DNA of 7,871 nt from Prolixibacteraceae bacterium (GTDB lineage Bacteria; Bacteroidota; Bacteroidia; Bacteroidales; Prolixibacteraceae): NCBI GenBank assembly GCA_007116765.1, contig SKHV01000388.1, forward strand, positions 1 to 7,871, in the 5' to 3' direction. Each line of letters opens with the position of its first letter. Position 1 is the first letter of the stretch. The notes under the pieces were generated by a model. The model was not told the DNA's origin. It worked only from the letters and a program-made list of their open reading frames with translations, and did not search any database. Both the position numbers and the translations under genes were made by a program. Shown piece by piece: positions 1-7,352 of the stretch.

Positions 1-957
1 GATAAAGCCAACAGGAGTTTGTTTCACTGACTTCAAGCGTACCAAATCTTTTTCGGTGGTAATGATTAGCTTTTCCTTTGAGCTTATTTCATTGAATTTA
101 TTGTCAATCGTTTCAATATCCTGAGCATTGAATAAATAATGGTCGGCATAGTTCATGTGAATAATTTCACCAACCTGAGGTGTGAGGTATTCCACCAGTG
201 GGGTGGGGTTAGCTATTCCTGTAATCAGTAGTACGGTGTATTTACGCATATCGTTACTGAATAGCGAAAGCCCTTTCTCAGCGGGCGTTATTTCGCCATA
301 TACAATCGATGTAAAAAATAACGATTGATAAGGTCTTATGTCTAGTCGGTTTTTAATTACTCGTTGCTCAATTGGTTTTAATGTTGGCGGGCATTTGGTA
401 AAAATAATGAAGTTGGCTCTGTACTTGGCACGCGAGGGTTCACGCAATTGGCCAACTGGCAACAAGTAGTCGTTGAAAATTTGACGCGTATAATCGATTA
501 GAAGTATATTAATATTTGGTTTTACCCTGCGATGCTGAAATGCATCGTCGAGAATTATGGCATCGATGTTGAGGTTTTTCATTGCCATCAGTTTATTAAT
601 GCCCATTACTCTGTTCTCGCATACTGCTACGGGTATTTCCGGAAACTTTTGTTTAATTTGCACCGGCTCGTCGCCAATTTGCAGTATGCCCGATTTTTTA
701 TCAGCCATTACAAAGCCACGGGTTTTGCGTTTATAACCTCTGCTTAGAAATGCTATGCTGAATTGTTTTTTCAAAAGTGATATGATGTGTTCGGCATGAG
801 GTGTTTTTCCTGTTCCTCCGGCAGTAATATTTCCTACTGCAATTATTGGAATATCAAATTCGTGTTGTTTGAAAATTCCCGAGTCGTATAAGAAATTACG
901 GATGGCTATTATAAACCCGTAAATCAACATGAATGGATAGAGCAGTATTTTAAGCAT
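1..957 (-). CDS. lpxK: Tetraacyldisaccharide 4'-kinase LpxK (3' end cut by window edge)
   Basis: Kinase of the inner-membrane lipid A (Raetz) pathway that phosphorylates the 4' position of the tetraacyl-disaccharide 1-phosphate to give lipid IVA. I translated it by hand: 319 codons from ATG at 957 run off the window at base 1 with no stop, so the missing C-terminus is probably only a few tens of residues, given a usual family length near 330-370. Residues 4-22 form a hydrophobic N-terminal anchor. The Walker A/P-loop is GNITAGGTGKTP (42-53). GDEP (95-98) carries the aspartate that corresponds to the catalytic Asp of Aquifex LpxK. DDAFQHRR (137-144) is the family DDGFQHR motif, YADHYLF (270-276) supplies the conserved His, and TTEKDLVRL (300-308) is the C-terminal signature. 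It lies downstream of sppA in the same direction but behind a terminator, so it probably has its own promoter. Identity is very secure. Confidence 0.95.
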   Translation of the reverse strand, partial: MLKILLYPFMLIYGFIIAIRNFLYDSGIFKQHEFDIPIIAVGNITAGGTGKTPHAEHIISLLKKQFSIAFLSRGYKRKTRGFVMADKKSGILQIGDEPVQIKQKFPEIPVAVCENRVMGINKLMAMKNLNIDAIILDDAFQHRRVKPNINILLIDYTRQIFNDYLLPVGQLREPSRAKYRANFIIFTKCPPTLKPIEQRVIKNRLDIRPYQSLFFTSIVYGEITPAEKGLSLFSNDMRKYTVLLITGIANPTPLVEYLTPQVGEIIHMNYADHYLFNAQDIETIDNKFNEISSKEKLIITTEKDLVRLKSVKQTPVGFI

Positions 958-995
958 ATACTTGTAATAATGAAATGTAGAAAGCTATAATTGTG

Positions 996-1026
996 CTAAT
1001 TTACGAAGAAGCCCGATGTACACAAA
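996..1026 (-). promoter_or_regulatory. Candidate lpxK promoter (Bacteroidota type)
   Basis: On the minus strand TTTG (1026-1023) is followed after exactly 19 nt by TAAATTAG (1003-996). This is one mismatch from the Bacteroidota TTTG-N19-TAnnTTTG primary promoter. Transcription would start near 988-990 and leave a leader of about 30 nt before the lpxK ATG at 957. The -33 TTTG is the end of the T-tract of the sppA terminator. The match is by eye and no transcription data support it. Confidence 0.45.
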
Positions 1027-1055
1027 AAAAGTTGCCTCAAAAGAGACAACTTTTT
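1024..1055 (-). terminator. Intrinsic terminator of sppA
   Basis: In the minus-strand RNA, GUUGUCUC and GAGGCAAC form an 8-bp stem with one G-U wobble around a UUUU loop, followed by seven U residues. Flanking A/U runs could lengthen the stem. The plus-strand version has an A-C mismatch instead of the wobble, so leftward termination is favoured. It lies about 85 bp past the sppA stop and ends the sppA transcript before lpxK. Confidence 0.85.
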
Positions 1056-1138
1056 GTATAATATTTTGAAAAATAAAATGAATTTCTGATTGTAATTAGT
1101 TTGTGATGTGATAAGGCGCTGTTTGAAAGGCTTATACA

Positions 1139-2923
1139 TTAATCAATTTCAAAGCCATAAGGCATGCGGGCTAATATTCCGCTATTGGTTTTCATGTTTT
1201 CAAGCACATAATAATGCTTGGCTGCTTCGCCTAGTTCTTTTTCTATGGCTCTTACCCTCATTTTAGTTGAGAAACCTTTTAGCATTTCTTCAATAGGATC
1301 TTTTTGTTTCGGTAATTTTTCAAGGCGGAAATAATCGAGTTCAGCCATTTCTTTTGCAATTTCGATGGCATCGTTTAAATCTCCTAATACATCTACTAAT
1401 CCCAATTCAAGGGCATTGGCTCCGGTCCAAACACGTCCTTGTCCTATTTGGTCAACTTGTTCGTAAGTGAGGTTTCTTCCATTAGCAACATGGTTTACAA
1501 AGGTTGAGTATACATTCTCAACCATTCCCTGCATAAGAGCTCTTTCTTCACTAGTTAATCTTCTGGTCAATGAAGGCATATCGCTCAGTTTGTTTGTTTT
1601 TACCACTTCGGTGTTAATTCCCAATTTGTCTTCAAAAAGTTGCTGAGTGTTTGGTATCATTCCAAATACCCCAATCGAGCCAGTTATAGTACTTGGGTTT
1701 GCCACAATGGTGTCGGCAGCACAAGCAATATAGTATCCTCCCGATGCTGCTAAATTACCCATCGAAACAACTACGGGTTTTTCTTCGCTTGCAAGTTTTA
1801 TTTCGCGCCATATTAATTCCGATGCCAATGCGCTTCCTCCGGGTGAATTAATTCTGAATACAATGGCTTTAATAGTAGAATCCTGACGGGCTTTTCGAAT
1901 TTCACGACTGAGAGCAGGCCCTGAGATGGATTCGCTTCCAAACGATGTTGCTTGACCCATGTTGATTTCGCCTGCTGCATAAATAACTGCAATTTTATCG
2001 CGTGCAAGGCCTTTGCCTTCGCGTTTTGCAGGTACATTTTTCATGTTGGCTACGGTGTGTGAATTTATTTCTTTTTTAGCTTCCGTTCCAGTTTTTTCTC
2101 TAAGTATATCAAGCATTTGGTCTTCATATACAATGCTATCCACTAACCCCAGAGCATATAATTTGTCAACCTGCCTAAAGGTCATATTCATGTCGGCAAT
2201 TCTATTTAACTCTTCATTTGAAATGTTTCTTGAGTTTGAAATATCGTTTATTACTTGATTCCAGATACTTCCCATATACACTTCAACCTGTTGACGGTTT
2301 TCGTCGCTCATGTGGTCGAGCATAAAGGGCTCTACTGCTGCTTTAAATTTCCCGTGCCTTATAATTTGCATTTCAACACCGAGCTTTTCGAGTGCATTTT
2401 TGTAAAATGAATATTCACCGGCAAGCCCCGAGAATAAGAGCATGCCTTCGGGTGTGATGAACACTTTGTCGGCAGCACTTGCCAGGTAGTAGGCTTTTTG
2501 TGAATAGGTTTCGGAAAAAGCATATATGAACTTGTCGCTTTCATCGCTGAAATTAACCAGCGCTGAGCGAATTTCTTCGCAGGCTGCAAATCCGGCACTC
2601 ACATTCGACAGTTTGAGGTAGATACCTTTAATTTTATCTTCGTGTTTTGCTTTCTCTATGGCCGAAATAATATCGTCGAGACCGGTTTTTTTACTGCCTG
2701 CAAACCCGGGTAATTCTAAATCGGAAAATGGATCATTGGGAGCACGATCAAGTATTTCTCCTTCGAGTGTGAGAACCAGTACCGATTTGTCTTTAATGGT
2801 AACATCTTTGCTTGTACTTGCAACGATTGCCGATAAAACTCCAATAATTATAAGCATGCCCACCAGATTTACAATGATAAAACCTACTATGGTTGCTAAT
2901 GTGTATTTCAAAAAACTTTTCAT
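1139..2923 (-). CDS. sppA: Signal peptide peptidase SppA, 67K type (protease IV)
   Basis: Inner-membrane serine protease that degrades signal peptides left in the membrane after secretion. It has 594 residues, close to the E. coli long form (618), so it is the two-domain version rather than the short half-size type. Residues about 8-36 form one N-terminal transmembrane anchor. The N-terminal repeat carries the general-base lysine in GKFKAAVEPF (K194). The C-terminal repeat carries the nucleophile in NLAASGGYY (S394), after RINSPGGSALASE (358-368). The Lys-Ser spacing of 200 residues equals that of E. coli K209/S409, so the enzyme looks catalytically intact. ITGSIGVFG (413-421) is also typical. 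The ATG at 2923 puts the hydrophobic anchor at the expected place and no strong ribosome binding site is visible. The 143-bp gap from abgT shows no terminator, so abgT read-through into sppA is possible. Confidence 0.96.
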   Translation of the reverse strand: MKSFLKYTLATIVGFIIVNLVGMLIIIGVLSAIVASTSKDVTIKDKSVLVLTLEGEILDRAPNDPFSDLELPGFAGSKKTGLDDIISAIEKAKHEDKIKGIYLKLSNVSAGFAACEEIRSALVNFSDESDKFIYAFSETYSQKAYYLASAADKVFITPEGMLLFSGLAGEYSFYKNALEKLGVEMQIIRHGKFKAAVEPFMLDHMSDENRQQVEVYMGSIWNQVINDISNSRNISNEELNRIADMNMTFRQVDKLYALGLVDSIVYEDQMLDILREKTGTEAKKEINSHTVANMKNVPAKREGKGLARDKIAVIYAAGEINMGQATSFGSESISGPALSREIRKARQDSTIKAIVFRINSPGGSALASELIWREIKLASEEKPVVVSMGNLAASGGYYIACAADTIVANPSTITGSIGVFGMIPNTQQLFEDKLGINTEVVKTNKLSDMPSLTRRLTSEERALMQGMVENVYSTFVNHVANGRNLTYEQVDQIGQGRVWTGANALELGLVDVLGDLNDAIEIAKEMAELDYFRLEKLPKQKDPIEEMLKGFSTKMRVRAIEKELGEAAKHYYVLENMKTNSGILARMPYGFEID

Positions 2924-2997
2924 GTTGTAATTTTTGATTATTAATAGGAAAAAGATTTATACTATGTCTCAGAATTGTAAAAACTAACAGTTATTAT

Positions 2998-3011
2998 TTA
3001 AACATGTTTAA
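2998..3011. promoter_or_regulatory. 14-bp perfect palindrome upstream of sppA
   Basis: TTAAACATGTTTAA is perfectly self-complementary. It sits in the 143-bp abgT-sppA gap, about 75 bp upstream of the sppA start. Palindromes of this size often bind dimeric regulators, but in AT-rich intergenic DNA one can arise by chance. The role is inference only. Confidence 0.25.
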
Positions 3012-3066
3012 TCATTATAGCTTATTTGTAAGTGTTTCGACTAAAATGTTACAGTAGTTTATGTTT

Positions 3067-4617
3067 TTAAATGAATATTCTCTCACCTACTCCAATTGGC
3101 AGGTTAAGCCAGTACCATACAAATACTAAAATCAGCCACATAATATACAGAATTACAGAGTACGGAATCAAAAGAGATATTACTGTACCTATTCCAACTT
3201 TCTTGTCGTATTGCCTAATCCATCCGATCAATAGCGGGAAGTATACGTATAGCGGGCTAATGCAATTTGTAATTGGGTCGCCAACCCGGTACATAAGTTG
3301 AACAAATGCAGGACTGTAGCCTAATTGCAGTAGCATTGGGATAAATACAGGGGCAAAAATTGCCCACTTTGCCGAGCCGCTACCCATGAAAATGTTGATG
3401 AATGCGATGAGTGACATATACAAAATGAACATCAGCGGTCCGGTTAGACCGGTCGATTCGAGAAAATTGGCTCCATTGATGGCCATAATTGTGTCGAGCC
3501 TGCTCCAGCTAAACAGGTTGATAAACTGAGCCACAACCAACATAAGTACAATATAGCCTGAAAGATCTTTCATGCCGTCGCCCATAAATGTGACCACATC
3601 GTCGGCTTTCTTTATAGTGCCGGCAGCTTTCCCATAAAAGTAACCGGGTATGGCAAACATGAAAAACAGTATAGGAACCAGTCCGCGTAAAAATGGAGAA
3701 GGAACCAGACCGCCTGTTTCCTGATTACGTAAGGGTGCCCATGATGGTGCAGCTAGCAATACAATTAGGGCAATGTATGCAATAGCTGATATTCCGGCAT
3801 GTTTTAAGCCTATTTTCTCAGCAGGGGTGAGCGAATGTTCTTTGGGCGTTTCGTTTACATTGAAACTTCCCGATGAAAAACGCTTAGTTTGTGGTATGGT
3901 ATATTTTGTAACAATAAAAGTTCCTACTATTGCCAGAAACACTGTCGATACAATCATGAAATACCAGTTGGCAGTTGCACTTACTTCTCCGGCACCGGGT
4001 ATTCGAGAGGTAACATCGGTACTTATGCCTGCCATCAACACGTCGGTTCCGGCAATGAGCAGGTTTGCCGTAAAACCGGCAGTAGCGCCGGCATATCCGG
4101 CAACCAATCCTGCTATAGGGTGCAGCCCCATTTGCATGAAAATGAGAGCTGCAATTGGCGGAACAATAACTACACCGGCATCGGATCCAATATTTCCGCA
4201 AGCTCCAATTATGAAAATAACCGGTAATACTATTTTTCGTGGAACCGAAAAGGCCAAGTTGCGCATCATAACGGTTAGCATTCCGCTTTTTTCGGCAACC
4301 GAAACCCCCATAAGCATAACCAAAACTAATCCTAAAGGAGCAAAATGGGCAAAGTTAGTGACCATTTCTTCCACAAAACGTCGCAGTCCATCGCCCGACA
4401 AAAGGTTTTGTGCCTTTACAACCTGTCCTGTTCCGGGGTCGGTGGCTTCAACGCCAAAAAAAGCAGCTATTCCACTTACAATTAACACAATAATGGTAAT
4501 CCACAAAAACATCCAGAACGGATGAGGCAGTTTGTTGCCCATTTTTTCGATCCAGCCTAGAATTCCGGAACCTTTTTGCAGTTTATCATCAAACGACTTT
4601 ATGTTTTCATTTTTCAT
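3067..4617 (-). CDS. AbgT-family transporter (p-aminobenzoyl-glutamate/sulfonamide transporter-like)
   Basis: Polytopic inner-membrane protein of the AbgT family. Characterised members take up p-aminobenzoyl-glutamate (E. coli AbgT) or export sulfonamides by proton exchange (MtrF, YdaH). The 516 residues contain about nine to eleven hydrophobic segments, beginning near residue 34. In ATG-based numbering, GNIGSDAGVVIVPP lies at 141-154, and D192 in AGTDVLMAG corresponds to MtrF D193. The cluster W418, P436, R444, D447 and P455 reproduces the spacing of MtrF W420, P438, R446, D449 and P457, so the functional core is intact. A TTG at 4647 would add ten residues, but the ATG at 4617 is preferred because the extra residues carry no recognisable feature. 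The gene is divergent from folK, which fits a folate-related substrate. The true substrate and direction of transport cannot be read from sequence, so no gene symbol is assigned. Confidence 0.92.
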   Translation of the reverse strand: MKNENIKSFDDKLQKGSGILGWIEKMGNKLPHPFWMFLWITIIVLIVSGIAAFFGVEATDPGTGQVVKAQNLLSGDGLRRFVEEMVTNFAHFAPLGLVLVMLMGVSVAEKSGMLTVMMRNLAFSVPRKIVLPVIFIIGACGNIGSDAGVVIVPPIAALIFMQMGLHPIAGLVAGYAGATAGFTANLLIAGTDVLMAGISTDVTSRIPGAGEVSATANWYFMIVSTVFLAIVGTFIVTKYTIPQTKRFSSGSFNVNETPKEHSLTPAEKIGLKHAGISAIAYIALIVLLAAPSWAPLRNQETGGLVPSPFLRGLVPILFFMFAIPGYFYGKAAGTIKKADDVVTFMGDGMKDLSGYIVLMLVVAQFINLFSWSRLDTIMAINGANFLESTGLTGPLMFILYMSLIAFINIFMGSGSAKWAIFAPVFIPMLLQLGYSPAFVQLMYRVGDPITNCISPLYVYFPLLIGWIRQYDKKVGIGTVISLLIPYSVILYIMWLILVFVWYWLNLPIGVGERIFI

Positions 4618-4778
4618 CGTGTACTCGATATTGGTTTTGAATTTCAAAAATAGAAACTTATCGTGTTTTATTTGTTTAATGCATTACATTTTTATGTGCA
4701 ACCTAGCTTATTCGTTTCATAATAATTGTGCTGCTTGTATAGTGAATGATTGCAATTTTTCTTATTTTGTAATTTCCC

Positions 4779-4820
4779 ATGAAAAATAAAAAATGAAGAA
4801 AGGTTTATGAAGAAAGTTTT
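4779..4820 (+). repeat. 14-bp tandem duplication over the folK start
   Basis: ATG codons recur every 14 bp at 4779, 4793 and 4807. The unit at 4793 (ATGAAGAAAGGTTT) and the unit at 4807 (ATGAAGAAAGTTTT) differ at one base, and the unit at 4779 is more diverged. The first two ATGs open five-codon frames (MKNKK and MKKGL). Each of these stops in an ATGA overlap with the next ATG, the last one being that of folK. AGAAAGG in the middle unit also serves as a plausible ribosome binding site for the ATG at 4807. Confidence 0.6.
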
Positions 4821-5313
4821 CCTGTCGTTAGGATCCAATATCGGGAATAAAAAAAATAGTCTGGCTCGATCTATTCGCTACATCAATGTGGCTATAGGAC
4901 ACATAATCGATTTATCGGGAATTTATGAAACTGAACCTTGGGGCTTCGAAAGCAAGGATTCATTCTTAAACTTGGTTGTTGAAATTATTACTGATTTAAC
5001 ACCTGCGGAAGTGTTGCAAAAATGTCACGATATTGAAGAAAAACTTGGCAGAACAAGAAGCAACGAAAAGGGTTATGCCTCACGTGTAATTGATATTGAC
5101 ATACTTTTATATGAGAAGGAAGTCATTACTGAACCCGGCTTAATTATTCCACATCCATTACTACATGAGCGCAACTTTGTACTTGAGCCATTGTGCGAAA
5201 TTGCCGGCGACATTGTGCATCCGGTATTGGGCGAAACCATTAAGAGCTTACATGCTAACTGTACCGATAAGAGTACCGTTTCTCAGTTGGGTTCAATGAT
5301 GTTCGACTCTTAG
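4807..5313 (+). CDS. folK: 6-hydroxymethyl-7,8-dihydropterin pyrophosphokinase (HPPK)
   Basis: Cytosolic folate-biosynthesis enzyme that transfers pyrophosphate from ATP to 6-hydroxymethyl-7,8-dihydropterin, making the substrate that dihydropteroate synthase joins to p-aminobenzoate. Its 168 residues are a normal single-domain length. Motifs in order are LSLGSNIGN (6-14), ETEPWGF (41-47), LGRTR (80-84), RVIDIDIL (93-100) and PHPLLHERNFVLEPL (115-129). Residues R82, R84, R93, D96 and D98 align with the catalytic Arg and Mg-binding Asp residues of E. coli HPPK. The ATG at 4807 is preceded by AGAAAGG and begins the family's MKKVFLSLGSN start. It is the only rightward protein gene here, divergent from abgT, and its TAG shares bases with the hflX stop codon. 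Confidence 0.96.
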   Translation: MKKVFLSLGSNIGNKKNSLARSIRYINVAIGHIIDLSGIYETEPWGFESKDSFLNLVVEIITDLTPAEVLQKCHDIEEKLGRTRSNEKGYASRVIDIDILLYEKEVITEPGLIIPHPLLHERNFVLEPLCEIAGDIVHPVLGETIKSLHANCTDKSTVSQLGSMMFDS

Positions 5314-6530
5314 TCCACATCTTGGTCATTTACATCTAAATTTTGGTCATAAAGAAAATCGTTATACGGGAAGCGGGTAATGTGTATGTTTTTCACTTCC
5401 TCATAAAGGGTGTTTTTCAATGCTTCAATATTGATTTTCTCTTTTGCCGAAACGAACACCGAAGGGGTATTGTTTTTGGCCATCCAGCTTTGCTGCCATT
5501 CCTGAAGAGAAATGTTTTCTTTAGTTCGCTCCGATAAATCGTCCTCGTCTTTTTCTACATGACTAAAAGCATCAATTTTGTTGAATACATAAATTGTGGG
5601 TTTATTGGCCGCTTCTATCTCTTCGAGAGTTGAATTTACGGTGTTCAAATGCTCTTCAAATCCCGGATGTGCGATATCTACAATATGTACCAGAATGTCG
5701 GCCTCACGCACTTCGTCAAGTGTTGATTTGAACGACTCTACCAAGCCGTGCGGGAGCTTGCGGATGAAGCCTACGGTATCGGTCATCAGGAAGGGCAGGT
5801 TTCCGATTACCATTTTTCTAACCGTTGTATCGAGGGTGGCAAAAAGTTTATTTTCTGCAAAAACTTCCGATTTTGTAAGTAGGTTCATCATGGTTGATTT
5901 TCCTACATTTGTATAGCCAACTAAAGCTACTCTTACAAGCTTTCCACGGTTTTTGCGTTGGGTGGTCATTTGCTTGTCAATTTTGGTAAGCTGTTCTTTA
6001 AGTCGCGAAATTTTGGTCAATATAATTCGTCGGTCGGTCTCTATTTGGGTTTCACCCGGCCCACGCATTCCAATACCTCCGCGCTGTCTTTCAAGGTGAG
6101 TCCACATACGCGTAAGTCGAGGCAAAATATATTGCAACTGAGCCAGCTCAACCTGAGTTTTGGCATAGGCTGTTTGTGCTCTTTTAGCAAAAATATCGAG
6201 AATCAGATTGGTGCGGTCAAGCACTTTACATTCGAGTCGCTTTTCAATATTCCGTAATTGGGTAGGGGTGAGTTCGTCGTCAAAAATAATGGTTCCAACT
6301 TCGTGAATTTTTAAATAATTCGAAATTTCGTCGAGTTTACCCGTGCCTACAAAAGTGGCCGTATTGGGAGTGTCTAATTTTTGAAAGAATTTGCCTACAA
6401 CGGTTGCCCCGGCAGTTAATGCTAAAAATTCTAACTCCTCGATGTATTCTCTGGCTTTAGTTTCGTCTTGTTCCTGATTTATCAGTCCAACAAGCACTGC
6501 TTTTTCTTCTGAAATATTGATATCTGACAT
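5310..6530 (-). CDS. hflX: GTPase HflX (ribosome-associated)
   Basis: Translational GTPase of the Obg-HflX group. Characterised HflX binds the 50S subunit and splits stalled or idle 70S ribosomes, notably after heat stress. It has 406 residues from ATG 6530. The N-terminal HflX domain ends in GGIGMRGPGETQIE (151-164), followed by a helical linker of about 170-198. The G domain shows G1 GYTNVGKS (205-212), G2 within ATLDTT (231-236), G3 DTVGF (251-255), G4 NKID (317-320) and G5 SAK (361-363). The tail is short and acidic. An in-frame TTG at 6548 would add six residues, but it lies at the end of the tonB terminator T-tract, so the ATG at 6530 is much more likely. No clear promoter is visible between that terminator and the start. 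At the 3' end it converges on folK with stop codons overlapping. Confidence 0.95.
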   Translation of the reverse strand: MSDINISEEKAVLVGLINQEQDETKAREYIEELEFLALTAGATVVGKFFQKLDTPNTATFVGTGKLDEISNYLKIHEVGTIIFDDELTPTQLRNIEKRLECKVLDRTNLILDIFAKRAQTAYAKTQVELAQLQYILPRLTRMWTHLERQRGGIGMRGPGETQIETDRRIILTKISRLKEQLTKIDKQMTTQRKNRGKLVRVALVGYTNVGKSTMMNLLTKSEVFAENKLFATLDTTVRKMVIGNLPFLMTDTVGFIRKLPHGLVESFKSTLDEVREADILVHIVDIAHPGFEEHLNTVNSTLEEIEAANKPTIYVFNKIDAFSHVEKDEDDLSERTKENISLQEWQQSWMAKNNTPSVFVSAKEKINIEALKNTLYEEVKNIHITRFPYNDFLYDQNLDVNDQDVD

Positions 6531-6546
6531 ACTTATTTGTTGTAAC

Positions 6547-6580
6547 AAAAAAACCTGATTCCACTCAAGGCAGAATCAGG
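6547..6580 (-). terminator. Intrinsic terminator of tonB
   Basis: In the minus-strand RNA, CCUGAUUC and GAAUCAGG form a perfect 8-bp stem around an 11-nt loop, followed directly by seven U residues. It lies about 25 bp past the tonB stop and ends 16 bp before the hflX ATG, so it probably insulates tonB from hflX or attenuates read-through. Confidence 0.85.
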
Positions 6581-6604
6581 AATATTTTATTTTATTAATT
6601 GCAA

Positions 6605-7288
6605 CTATTGTAATTGGAAATTAATAGGTACAGTAAACGATACTCTTACCGGCTGTCCTCTTTGTTTACCCGGACTCCAGCGAGGCATGTTGTTTACAAC
6701 CCTTAATGCTTCCTGATCGAGCGAAGGATCTACACCACGAGCCACACGTGCATCGGCAATTCTACCATCGGTATTTACCACAAACTGAATATATACACGT
6801 CCCTGTATTCCATTTTCGGCAGCAATAACCGGGTAGCGTACATTGTTCGAAATCCAGCTTCTCAAAGCAGCTTCTCCACCCGGGAATTCAGGCATATCTT
6901 CTACAATAACAAATACTTCATCAGCGTCAGATTCTTGTTCGTCACGAATTACAGGCATGGCATCCACTATAAAGTCGTCATCTGCCTCCGACGATTCAAA
7001 AATAAATTCTTCATCAAGTTCTACGTCGTCATCGATGATTGTCAGTACTTCAACAACACGTGGTGGTGGTGGTGGTGGCGGTGGTTGAATTTCTTCGTGA
7101 CGTGTAATAGGTATTACTTCGTCTTCAATTTCCTGATCTACCAAGTCTCCAAGAGCATCTACCGTTTTAACATTGGCTCTAATACTAAAAGCGGTTAAAA
7201 CAATGCCCAGAGAAATCACCAAACCAAGCTGAACAAATATGTTCCGCTTGTTCTCAAGGTCGGCTTTTGGTGTTTTTTTAACTTCCAT
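6605..7288 (-). CDS. TonB-family energy transducer
   Basis: Periplasm-spanning protein that passes proton-motive energy from an ExbB-ExbD complex to outer-membrane TonB-dependent transporters. It has 227 residues. A short cytoplasmic N-terminus with the Bacteroidota-type KKTPKADLENKR (4-15) leads into one transmembrane segment (about 17-36). The periplasmic linker contains eight consecutive prolines (69-76) and then a strongly acidic stretch (about 86-127, rich in Asp and Glu). The C-terminal TonB domain (about 130-227) includes FPGGEAAL (135-142), YPVIAAENGIQGRVYIQFVV (152-171), G175 and the end motif VSFTVPINFQL (216-226). It is a single gene with no exbB or exbD beside it, so it must use a motor encoded elsewhere. 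Bacteroidota usually carry several tonB paralogues, so its partner receptor cannot be named and no symbol is given. The ATG at 7288 has no obvious ribosome binding site. Confidence 0.92.
   Translation of the reverse strand: MEVKKTPKADLENKRNIFVQLGLVISLGIVLTAFSIRANVKTVDALGDLVDQEIEDEVIPITRHEEIQPPPPPPPPRVVEVLTIIDDDVELDEEFIFESSEADDDFIVDAMPVIRDEQESDADEVFVIVEDMPEFPGGEAALRSWISNNVRYPVIAAENGIQGRVYIQFVVNTDGRIADARVARGVDPSLDQEALRVVNNMPRWSPGKQRGQPVRVSFTVPINFQLQ
7061..7084 (-). repeat. Trinucleotide run (CCA/CCG)8 inside tonB
   Basis: Eight consecutive proline codons, seven CCA and one CCG, encode the proline run at TonB residues 69-76. Such runs can gain or lose units in frame by slippage, changing the length of the rigid periplasmic linker. 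Confidence 0.8.
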
Positions 7289-7321
7289 AAAGCAATATTT
7301 TTTTCGTTTTTTTTATTCTCA

Positions 7322-7352
7322 ATTGAGCGGCTAAAGTTATAAAATATCTTTG
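7322..7352 (+). promoter_or_regulatory. Candidate rightward promoter with no evident gene
   Basis: ATTG (7322-7325), 19 nt, then TATCTTTG (7345-7352). The -7 box fits the Bacteroidota TAnnTTTG consensus perfectly and the -33 box has one mismatch. It points away from tonB into the 270-bp stretch leading to the tRNA unit. A transcript from here would start near 7359. It could be a spurious match in AT-rich DNA. Confidence 0.4.

Noticed and set aside
532..747. A 71-codon plus-strand open frame
   Set aside because: It is opposite lpxK, whose minus-strand frame carries all kinase motifs across this stretch.
3773..4525. A 250-codon plus-strand open frame opposite abgT
   Set aside because: It lies wholly inside the abgT coding sequence, has no recognisable domain or membrane pattern of its own, and the minus-strand frame matches the AbgT family throughout. 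It is a shadow of the real gene.
4618..4647. TTG start adding ten residues to the AbgT protein
   Set aside because: The extra residues have no feature, no ribosome binding site supports the TTG, and the ATG at 4617 gives a normal N-terminus.
6531..6548. TTG start adding six residues to HflX
   Set aside because: It falls at the edge of the tonB terminator T-tract, and an ATG follows 18 bp downstream.
6843..7198. Two plus-strand frames with poly-Gly or poly-Trp runs
   Set aside because: The runs are antisense readings of the tonB proline codons and are not real proteins.
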